Assembly (NCBI GenBank): GCA_018813725.1 | Contig: JAHJBD010000139.1 | Coordinates: 1 to 9,650, forward strand | DNA length: 9,650 nucleotides | DNA from: Nanobdellota archaeon | Lineage (GTDB): Archaea > Nanobdellota > Nanobdellia > Woesearchaeales > JAHJBD01 | Direction of reading: 5' to 3' | Part shown: one piece after another, positions 5,605 to 9,650 of the stretch | How positions within the stretch are numbered: position 1 is the stretch's first letter | How the letters are laid out: each line of letters starts with the position of its first letter | Notes under the pieces: model-generated | Told to the model about the DNA's origin: nothing | The model's database searches: none | The model's input: the letters and a program-made list of their open reading frames with translations, nothing else | Translations under genes and position numbers: made by a program

Positions 5605-5732
5605 CGCCAGCGCTCGGATTTGAACCGAGATATCCCGAAGGAAACTTGCTTTCTTGAATATTGTTAAAATCTTGCTATACAAATTATATTCTGTTCGAGG
5701 CAAGCCCATTAACCAGATTCTGGCACGCTGGC
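5605..5732 (-). tRNA. tRNA-Ser (CGA), class II, with intron
   Basis: Acceptor GCCAGCG (5732-5726) pairs perfectly with CGCTGGC (5612-5606), with G73 at 5605 as usual for serine. The D-arm is CCAG/ATGG with loop AATCTGGTTA. The anticodon stem CTTGC (5704-5700) pairs with GCAAG (5649-5645). The loop CTCGAA plus A gives anticodon CGA at 5697-5695. The 15-nt variable arm contains TTCC TTC GGGA, and the T-arm is CTCGG TTCAAAT CCGAG. The mature length is 85 nt after removal of a 43-nt intron. The first 24 nt of the gene are also the last codons of the upstream LAGLIDADG gene. No clear TATA box precedes it, so it may be co-transcribed with that gene. Confidence 0.9.
5651..5693 (-). other. 43-nt intron at position 37/38 of tRNA-Ser(CGA)
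   Basis: The intron lies between CTCGAA and the second GCAAG. The inner helix GAATAT/ATATTC is visible. The central helix CTCG with CAAG has three of four pairs, and the bulges are AA|C and AA|A. The intron contains a decoy copy of the stem strand, GCAAG, at 5675-5671. Confidence 0.75.
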
Positions 5733-6434
5733 AAATATTAGTTGATTAATTTTTCTAAGCTTTTCTGAATGGTTAAATCCTATTATATTATAAAATTTTC
5801 TGATTGATTCTTTTCGCAATATGCAAAGAATATAATTAGTGTTCCAATTAGGGTTCTTTCTTTCATATTGATAGATTTTAGAATGTATTGAAAACTTATT
5901 CAAAAGGTTACATATATCTGTTAAACCTTGTTTATTTACTGATTGCAGTTGTATTTGTTTTTTTCCAACATATCCTTCACAATCGAAAAATGCCCGTAAC
6001 CATTCAATTTTCAGAATATTGGAAGTAAGATAGTCATTTGGAACTCTCCATTCATGTGTGCCAAACTTAGCTGTCTTGAGTAAGTCCAAACATATGGGTT
6101 TACTGGCAGCTCGTACCCGAAAATAATTACCATGATTTCTAATGGTTGGCTTTTTGTTATAGAACCTTATAAAAGCGTCAACAAAATGATTGAGCATTGA
6201 TTCGTCGTCAGGACAGAATAGAATGCTGTGGTGAATATCTTTATTTTTATCAACTCGTATGTATACTCCCCCATCTCCTGCAAGAAAACCCAATAATTTT
6301 GCTTTTAGTCTTTTGTAATCTTCAATCTCTTCTTTTTTAAGGATATCTTGATTAATTTTTTTACTTATATTATTCCAACGATTAATGGCAATTTTTCTAT
6401 TCCATTCGGATTTAGAAATTGCTTTGTGGTGCAT
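5709..6434 (-). CDS. LAGLIDADG homing endonuclease (two-motif, monomeric)
   Basis: It encodes a site-specific DNA endonuclease of the kind found in archaeal tRNA and rRNA introns. Two LAGLIDADG helices are present: LLGFLAGDGG and WLRAFFDCEG, about 98 residues apart. Their acidic residues (the D of AGDGG and the E of DCEG) are the expected metal ligands, so the enzyme should act as a monomer on a pseudo-palindromic site. The region between and after them has the mixed sheet pattern of the family. The length of 241 residues from ATG-6434 is normal; a TTG at 6443 would add three residues. The frame is intact, so the protein may be active. It lies between two tRNA segments, and its last seven codons plus stop lie inside tRNA-Ser(CGA). 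That position suggests it spreads by inserting at tRNA genes. It could also have become a splicing maturase. Confidence 0.88.
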   Translation of the reverse strand: MHHKAISKSEWNRKIAINRWNNISKKINQDILKKEEIEDYKRLKAKLLGFLAGDGGVYIRVDKNKDIHHSILFCPDDESMLNHFVDAFIRFYNKKPTIRNHGNYFRVRAASKPICLDLLKTAKFGTHEWRVPNDYLTSNILKIEWLRAFFDCEGYVGKKQIQLQSVNKQGLTDICNLLNKFSIHSKIYQYERKNPNWNTNYILCILRKESIRKFYNIIGFNHSEKLRKINQLIFASVPESG

Positions 6435-6479
6435 ATATATCAAATAATATTTATACTTTAATAATGTTTTGGTATATAG

Positions 6480-6553
6480 AGCAGTACCATAAACAATTTA
6501 GCCTAGAAAAGTTTACCATAAAGAATTTGGTTACCGGATTGTGCCATCGCGGC
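6480..6553 (-). tRNA. 5' segment of the interrupted tRNA
   Basis: Acceptor GCCGCGA (6553-6547) is the exact complement of TCGCGGC at 5498-5492. It continues with T8-G9, GCAC (10-13) and D-loop AATCCGGTA, matching the AATCTGG D-loops of tRNA-Ala and tRNA-Ser(CGA) in this window. After the D-loop no pairing partner for GCAC follows directly, so a further intron or break is implied. CTGC at 6484-6481 would pair with G10-A12. Alternatively TGGTACTGCT (6489-6480) could be an anticodon-arm strand with anticodon GCT (Ser). I could not settle this, so only 6553-6532 is firm. A TATA box lies 27-33 nt upstream, so the segment looks expressed. Confidence 0.55.
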
Positions 6554-6579
6554 ATTAAGTCAAAAAAAGCACAAGCTGG

Positions 6580-6586
6580 TTATAAA
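6580..6586 (-). promoter_or_regulatory. TATA box for the tRNA 5' segment
   Basis: TTTATAA on the minus strand lies 27-33 nt before the acceptor start at 6553, preceded by an AAAGA-type BRE-like run. This is the spacing expected for an archaeal tRNA gene. Confidence 0.55.
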
Positions 6587-6592
6587 TCTTTA

Positions 6593-6622
6593 GGTTCTTA
6601 GAAATCAAAGATTTCTTGAACC
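6593..6622 (-). terminator. Stem-loop downstream of the histidine kinase gene
   Basis: GGTTC (6593-6597) pairs with GAACC (6618-6622), and inside it AGAAATC (6600-6606) pairs with GATTTCT (6610-6616) around AAA. It lies 12 nt past the kinase stop and is a likely 3' end signal or RNA-stabilising hairpin. Confidence 0.45.
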
Positions 6623-6623
6623 C

Positions 6624-6644
6624 AAGAACAATTTCATTGTTCTT
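6624..6644 (-). terminator. Perfect 9-bp hairpin overlapping the histidine kinase stop codon
   Basis: AAGAACAAT (6624-6632) and ATTGTTCTT (6636-6644) pair perfectly around a 3-nt loop. The kinase stop codon (6634-6636) is inside the loop and stem. It is probably part of the mRNA 3' end together with the next hairpin. Confidence 0.45.
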
Positions 6645-8124
6645 TAGGTAATGTAACAGTAAAAATACTGCCTTTGCCTACTTCTGACTCAACTTCAATC
6701 TTTCCCTTGTGCAGGTCAACTATCTCTTTTGCGATCGTAAGGCCCAGGCCAGAACCGCCTGCGCTCCTTGTCATGTGGCTTTGAACCTGGTAGAACTTAT
6801 CAAACAGCTTTGGGATCTTATCTTTTTCAATGCCAGATCCAGTGTCCTTTACTGTCAGTCTCCAAGTTATGTGATTTTCCTGTATCTTTATCCATATGGT
6901 GCCACCGATAGGTGTGAATTTGATCGCGTTTCCGATCAGGTTGATCAAGACCTGTTTTATCTTTTGCTTGTCTGCTTTAACCCTAAGATTGTTTAAAACT
7001 TCAATCTTCATCTTGATCCCTTTTTTCTCAGCTAGGTTGATGTAAAGAGGATCTATTATCTCTTTTGCAAAGAACTGTTGGATGTCGAGCTTTTCCTTAT
7101 TGCTCTCATACTTGTTCAATGCTAATATATCATTGATAAGGTCAGTAAGCCTATTGCTTTCGTTTTGGATTATGCCTATGGCATCTTTCTGCTTTTTGTT
7201 AGGTTTTCCGAACTTACCTTGTAAAAGCAATGATAGGTATAGCTTCATAGATGTTAGCGGTGTTCTTAGTTCGTGGCTGACTACTGATACAAAGTGGTCC
7301 TTTAGTTCACTTACTTCTTTCTCGTGCTGATATTTTTGTTCTGTATCTATCAGCCTTATCTTAAGGTATGCTTTATCTACCAATTTTAGGAATATTACTC
7401 TTGCAAAAAGGATCGTGGCGATGGTCGGGAAAGGGTGCTGGAACAAGGTTAGTTTTAGGAATGTATTTTGAAATAAAAGTATGTTTGTAAATTCAGCAAG
7501 GGGCGCTATCAAGTATATTCCAAATGCAAAGGCTATACTTTTATTGTACCTTAATTTAGGTTCTGAATTTGTGATTATTATCGCTGAAATAATGAGCAAG
7601 ATCTTTATGATTATAAACCATACTGTACCGAAAAATGATGCAAAATTAATGCTATTGTCTTCAAGGTATTCAAAGAACCAATACGTCTCTATTATCAGGG
7701 AAAGCCCCATCGTCACCATTATGAGGCTCCAAAATGTTCTTTGGAAAGATTTTAACCTGTTCTTGAAAACTGGAAATAGGAATGCTGCTGCAAGCATGAT
7801 CAAACCTAAGATCTCAAGGCTGTGTTCAAGCACTGGTACAAAATACGTGATGCTTTTTAGCTTTAAGCTGCTGAAATTCAGATGGAAATAGAAGAATGCC
7901 ATGATGGCTGATTTTAATGTTAGTGCCATGAACGCCAGGCCAAGGTATTTGTATTCTTTTTTCCTTGCTTTAACACGCTCTGAAAGGATCATATATGTAA
8001 GTGAAAAGAAGACTATGAACTCTAATGAATATTTCAACAGCTGCCCGCCTTGGCTTCCGAGAAACTTGAAGAAGGCGTGGTAGGGAGCTGAATCAAGCAT
8101 GAAACTTATGACTTGGTCAATCAT
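6634..8124 (-). CDS. Membrane sensor histidine kinase
   Basis: The 496-residue kinase has an N-terminal multispanning region with about seven hydrophobic segments between residues 28 and 245 (for example 32-48, 61-80, 104-120, 131-150, 166-185, 196-219, 232-248). It has no obvious extracellular domain, so it probably senses something in or near the membrane. A short coiled linker (about 255-275) leads to the dimerisation domain with VVSHELRTPL, phospho-acceptor H284. The ATP-binding domain follows: N-box LINLIGNAIKF (393-403), DTGSGI (427-432), F-box FDKFYQ (441-446) and G2 box GGSGLGL (456-462). All catalytic motifs are intact. The ATG lies 1 nt after the stop of the receiver gene, so the pair is co-transcribed and the receiver is the obvious phosphorylation target. 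The signal sensed is unknown. Confidence 0.95.
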   Translation of the reverse strand: MIDQVISFMLDSAPYHAFFKFLGSQGGQLLKYSLEFIVFFSLTYMILSERVKARKKEYKYLGLAFMALTLKSAIMAFFYFHLNFSSLKLKSITYFVPVLEHSLEILGLIMLAAAFLFPVFKNRLKSFQRTFWSLIMVTMGLSLIIETYWFFEYLEDNSINFASFFGTVWFIIIKILLIISAIIITNSEPKLRYNKSIAFAFGIYLIAPLAEFTNILLFQNTFLKLTLFQHPFPTIATILFARVIFLKLVDKAYLKIRLIDTEQKYQHEKEVSELKDHFVSVVSHELRTPLTSMKLYLSLLLQGKFGKPNKKQKDAIGIIQNESNRLTDLINDILALNKYESNKEKLDIQQFFAKEIIDPLYINLAEKKGIKMKIEVLNNLRVKADKQKIKQVLINLIGNAIKFTPIGGTIWIKIQENHITWRLTVKDTGSGIEKDKIPKLFDKFYQVQSHMTRSAGGSGLGLTIAKEIVDLHKGKIEVESEVGKGSIFTVTLPKEQ

Positions 8125-8125
8125 C

Positions 8126-8506
8126 TTACTTTGTCAGCTCTAAAGCCAGCTTTTTAAGCTGGCTAGGTTCAAAAGGTTTTGTAAGGTAAGCGTTTGCTCC
8201 GACAAGTTTCCCTTTGTCTTTGTCTATGCCCTGAGACAAGGCGGTTACCATAAGTATCTTCATGTCTTTGAGTTCATCATCCTGCCTGAAATGAAAGCAG
8301 AGGTCATAACCTCCTCTTTCAGGAAGCATAAGGTCAAGTATCAAAAGGTCTGGCTTTAGTCTCTTTGCGAGCTCGTAACCTTCTTTTCCGTTTTTAGCGT
8401 AATGTATCTTAAAATGGTTTTCTAGAATAAGGCCTTCTGCCTTTGCTATCGGCTCTTCATCCTCAATGATAAGCACCTTTTTCATCTTAACCCCCACTAT
8501 CACCAT
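8126..8506 (-). CDS. Response regulator, stand-alone receiver domain
   Basis: The 126-residue protein is a single CheY-like receiver with no output domain. From the first ATG, the acidic pocket is E15/D16 in KVLIIEDEE, the phospho-acceptor is D58 in LLILDLMLP, the switch residue is T88 in MVTAL, and the conserved lysine is K110 in YLTKPFEPSQ. It is first in an operon with the membrane histidine kinase. With no DNA-binding region it must act by protein contact or in a phosphorelay. ATG-8506 is chosen because a TATA box lies 24 nt upstream, as for other leaderless genes here. The domain itself begins at the in-frame ATG-8485, which follows a GGGGGTTAAG sequence and is a real alternative. Confidence 0.94.
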   Translation of the reverse strand: MVIVGVKMKKVLIIEDEEPIAKAEGLILENHFKIHYAKNGKEGYELAKRLKPDLLILDLMLPERGGYDLCFHFRQDDELKDMKILMVTALSQGIDKDKGKLVGANAYLTKPFEPSQLKKLALELTK

Positions 8507-8524
8507 TTAGAGGGTAATTAATAT

Positions 8525-8536
8525 GATTTATAAACC
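8525..8536 (-). promoter_or_regulatory. TATA box of the two-component operon
   Basis: GGTTTATAAATC on the minus strand is centred 24 nt before ATG-8506. It lies back-to-back with the promoter of the small membrane protein gene. Confidence 0.7.
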
Positions 8537-8558
8537 TTTTGGGTGCAGTATAAAAACA

Positions 8559-8571
8559 ATTAAATATTATA
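8559..8571 (+). promoter_or_regulatory. TATA-like box of the 107-aa membrane protein gene
   Basis: ATTAAATATTATA is centred about 25 nt before ATG-8590, consistent with a leaderless transcript. GTATAAAAA at 8549-8557 is an alternative. Confidence 0.45.
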
Positions 8572-8589
8572 GTCTGTTCTGGACTTGGT

Positions 8590-8913
8590 ATGGAACTGAT
8601 GAAAGTCGTGCTGATTTTTTTAAGTGCAACTATTGCCTTGATTGTCGACCTTGGCATTAACAAATTAGTAGCTGCATTTATGGTGTATTGGCTTCTTAAT
8701 CTAGCCTATAATCTTGTTAATGCCAAAAGGTATAACAAATATCTTTTCTGTTTAAGAGAAGAAGTGTTTTCACTGATACTTTTGGTCCCTTTGTTTATGT
8801 CGCTAAATCTTAATCCTGTTTTTTTACCTTTGGCAGTGCTTGGGCTTACTGAATTGTTGCTAACAGGGTATGACTGGATTATGCAACTAAAATCCAAGCC
8901 AGTCCAGCATTAG
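8590..8913 (+). CDS. Small membrane protein, unknown function
   Basis: The 107-residue protein is strongly hydrophobic with about three to four membrane segments (roughly residues 5-21, 25-43, 58-74 and 76-92). It has a basic cytoplasmic loop (NAKRYNKYLF) and a short polar tail (QLKSKPVQH). I recognise no family or catalytic motif. The gene is divergent from the two-component operon, with the two promoters side by side, which would allow joint regulation. Its last 27 nt overlap the end of the convergent gene on the other strand. Coding on this strand is supported by the promoter spacing and by a clean membrane pattern, but not by homology I can name. Confidence 0.7.
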   Translation: MELMKVVLIFLSATIALIVDLGINKLVAAFMVYWLLNLAYNLVNAKRYNKYLFCLREEVFSLILLVPLFMSLNLNPVFLPLAVLGLTELLLTGYDWIMQLKSKPVQH

Positions 8914-9267
8914 ATGGACAAGCCCGGATAAAAAGACCGCAAATTCTTGATGTATCAGCAGTATTATGATTGCAGAAGCCAATATTGTATGATTTATCTT
9001 ATTAATATCTGTCAATCTTAACGGGATTATCCGCTTAATCATTGTGCGCAAGCCCAAAGACAGGTCAGAAAGGAAAACTCCGACAAGGATTATGCCAAAC
9101 CATTTGTCTGGAAATATGGTTGCAAGAGTTATGCTTGGGACTAAGTGCGGCAGCAGAAGAAGGAAAATGCCTGAGATTATCTTACTTTTTTTCTGATGCC
9201 TGAATTGTTGATTGCAGAATGTATTGTATTCTCTGGTCAGGTGCCTGATTCTTATTAATATTTTCAT
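8887..9267 (-). CDS. Small multispanning membrane protein, possibly DUF457/YdjM-like
   Basis: The 126-residue protein has a basic N-terminus (about 30 residues, with many K, R and H) followed by about three to four membrane segments (roughly residues 32-51, 57-72, 94-110 and 110-123). The motifs PHLVPS, GVFLSDL and the C-terminal HLMLDWLGF recall the HxxxD patterns of the YdjM/DUF457 family of predicted membrane-bound metal-dependent hydrolases. It is shorter than typical members, and the assignment is weak. It converges with the 107-aa membrane protein gene and overlaps it by 27 nt. No strong TATA or Shine-Dalgarno was identified upstream of ATG-9267, although the 170-nt gap to the next gene on the right leaves room for one. 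Confidence 0.6.
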   Translation of the reverse strand: MKILIRIRHLTREYNTFCNQQFRHQKKSKIISGIFLLLLPHLVPSITLATIFPDKWFGIILVGVFLSDLSLGLRTMIKRIIPLRLTDINKINHTILASAIIILLIHQEFAVFLSGLVHLMLDWLGF

Positions 9268-9363
9268 TTTCTTATGTTTGCTTTCTTAGCATTGCACCTT
9301 TATTATTAAACATTTTGATAGTCTGGGCATTTCCTCAGTCAGAAACACACTTCTAAAACGAAA

Positions 9364-9374
9364 GGTTTATATAC
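9364..9374 (+). promoter_or_regulatory. TATA box of the RHH regulator
   Basis: GGTTTATATAC is a good archaeal box A. It predicts a transcription start near 9395 and a leader of about 43 nt. The preceding 9268-9363 holds nothing else I can identify. Confidence 0.65.
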
Positions 9375-9378
9375 TTAT

Positions 9379-9392
9379 TTACAAATATGTAA
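9379..9392 (+). promoter_or_regulatory. Operator-like palindrome 1
   Basis: TTACAAATATGTAA is a near-perfect 14-bp palindrome with TTACA/TGTAA half-sites. It lies between the TATA box and the predicted transcription start, so a bound repressor would block polymerase. Confidence 0.65.
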
Positions 9393-9421
9393 CATAAATA
9401 GTTTATTATTAAATAAATTTG

Positions 9422-9435
9422 TTACATATATGTAA
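9422..9435 (+). promoter_or_regulatory. Operator-like palindrome 2
   Basis: TTACATATATGTAA is a perfect 14-bp palindrome with the same half-sites as palindrome 1, 43 bp away centre to centre (about four helical turns). It ends 2 nt before the start codon, in the place of a Shine-Dalgarno. Confidence 0.65.
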
Positions 9436-9437
9436 AA

Positions 9438-9605
9438 ATGGCAAAACGCGTCTCAATATCATTGGATAAAGAACAAGTACAGTTAATCAATTCTGTAAAA
9501 GGCTTTGGAAGCAAGGAAGCTGAGAAAGTCAAAAATATCCTTATGGCATATTTATCTGAAAAAGGGTATTTAGGGGAATTCAATAAGAATAAGAGGTCAA
9601 ACTAA
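9438..9605 (+). CDS. Small ribbon-helix-helix (CopG-like) transcriptional regulator
   Basis: The 55-residue protein begins with KRVSISLDKEQV, the alternating beta-strand followed by helix that starts ribbon-helix-helix proteins. Helix 1 (DKEQVQLINSVKGF) is followed by a G-S-K turn, and helix 2 (SKEAEKVKNILMAYLSEKGY) ends the fold; the basic tail is KNKRSN. By family knowledge it would form a dimer that inserts the R4-V-S-I strand into the DNA major groove at a palindrome. Two matching palindromes lie in its own promoter and leader, so negative autoregulation is likely. It is too short to have an effector domain. No toxin partner is visible inside the window, but the next gene downstream lies outside it, so an antitoxin role cannot be excluded. 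Confidence 0.8.
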   Translation: MAKRVSISLDKEQVQLINSVKGFGSKEAEKVKNILMAYLSEKGYLGEFNKNKRSN

Positions 9606-9636
9606 AGCATATATTCAAATTCAATTTTCATATTAA

Positions 9637-9649
9637 AAAAGAGGTTAAG
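9637..9649 (+). promoter_or_regulatory. Shine-Dalgarno of a gene beyond the window edge
   Basis: AAAGAGGTTAAG resembles the AAAAGAGGTG that precedes the first gene in the window. A start codon is expected just past 9650, only about 45-60 nt after the RHH gene, possibly in one operon with it. Confidence 0.4.
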
Positions 9650-9650
9650 C

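Noticed and set aside
5671..5693. The first GCAAG as the anticodon-stem partner in tRNA-Ser(CGA)
   Set aside because: It would leave a variable arm of about 41 nt; the second GCAAG gives a normal 15-nt class II variable arm.
6441..6443. TTG as start codon of the LAGLIDADG gene
   Set aside because: An ATG follows three codons later and there is no Shine-Dalgarno favouring TTG; the difference is three residues.
6448..6456. GTATAAATA as a dedicated promoter for the LAGLIDADG gene
   Set aside because: It is only about 18 nt from the ATG, too close for the leaderless spacing seen elsewhere in the window; it may be chance in AT-rich DNA.
6419..6601. A 60-codon frame on the plus strand
   Set aside because: It runs antisense through the tRNA 5' segment and its TATA box, has no ribosome site and no recognisable domain.

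Overview
The window is archaeal. Supporting evidence: AT-rich intergenic DNA with TATA boxes about 25 nt upstream of start codons (leaderless transcripts), a few strong GAGGTG Shine-Dalgarno sites, an archaeal/eukaryal-type glutamyl-tRNA synthetase, a small histone-fold-like protein, and tRNA genes interrupted by short bulge-helix-bulge (BHB) introns, including introns in the T-loop. The compact, intron-rich layout and many unassignable small proteins suggest a DPANN-type archaeon (Woesearchaeota/Pacearchaeota-like). That lineage placement is inference only.

Layout. Positions 1-1393 (+): a promoter and a two-gene operon of unknown function, a coiled-coil protein with a Pro/Met/Gly-rich tail followed 2 nt later by an all-helical coiled-coil protein. 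Positions 1390-3319 (-): a histone-fold-like protein, and gltX with its own leaderless promoter. Positions 3417-4141 (+): tRNA-Ala(GGC) with a 31-nt T-loop intron, a HIT-family hydrolase only 13 nt downstream of it, and tRNA-Met(CAT) with a 48-nt anticodon-loop intron. Positions 4148-5455 (-): a GT-B glycosyltransferase-like protein.

Positions 5491-6553 (-) are the most unusual part. A promoter is followed by the 5' segment of a tRNA (acceptor strand plus D-loop), then a two-motif LAGLIDADG homing endonuclease gene, then a complete tRNA-Ser(CGA) with a 43-nt intron whose first 24 nt encode the endonuclease C-terminus. Last comes a 3' tRNA segment (variable region, T-arm with a 48-nt BHB intron, acceptor strand) whose 7-nt acceptor strand is perfectly complementary to that of the 5' segment about 1 kb away. 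The simplest reading is one tRNA gene, probably a second serine tRNA, interrupted by about 0.9 kb that contains both an endonuclease gene and another whole tRNA gene. It could also be split and trans-spliced, or a wreck.

Positions 6634-8506 (-): a response regulator (stand-alone receiver) and a membrane histidine kinase one base apart, forming a two-component operon. Positions 8590-9267: two small membrane proteins, convergent and overlapping by 27 bp. Positions 9364-9605 (+): a 55-aa ribbon-helix-helix-like regulator with two matching 14-bp palindromes in its leader, a likely autoregulatory circuit. The window ends on a Shine-Dalgarno-like sequence for a gene beyond the edge.
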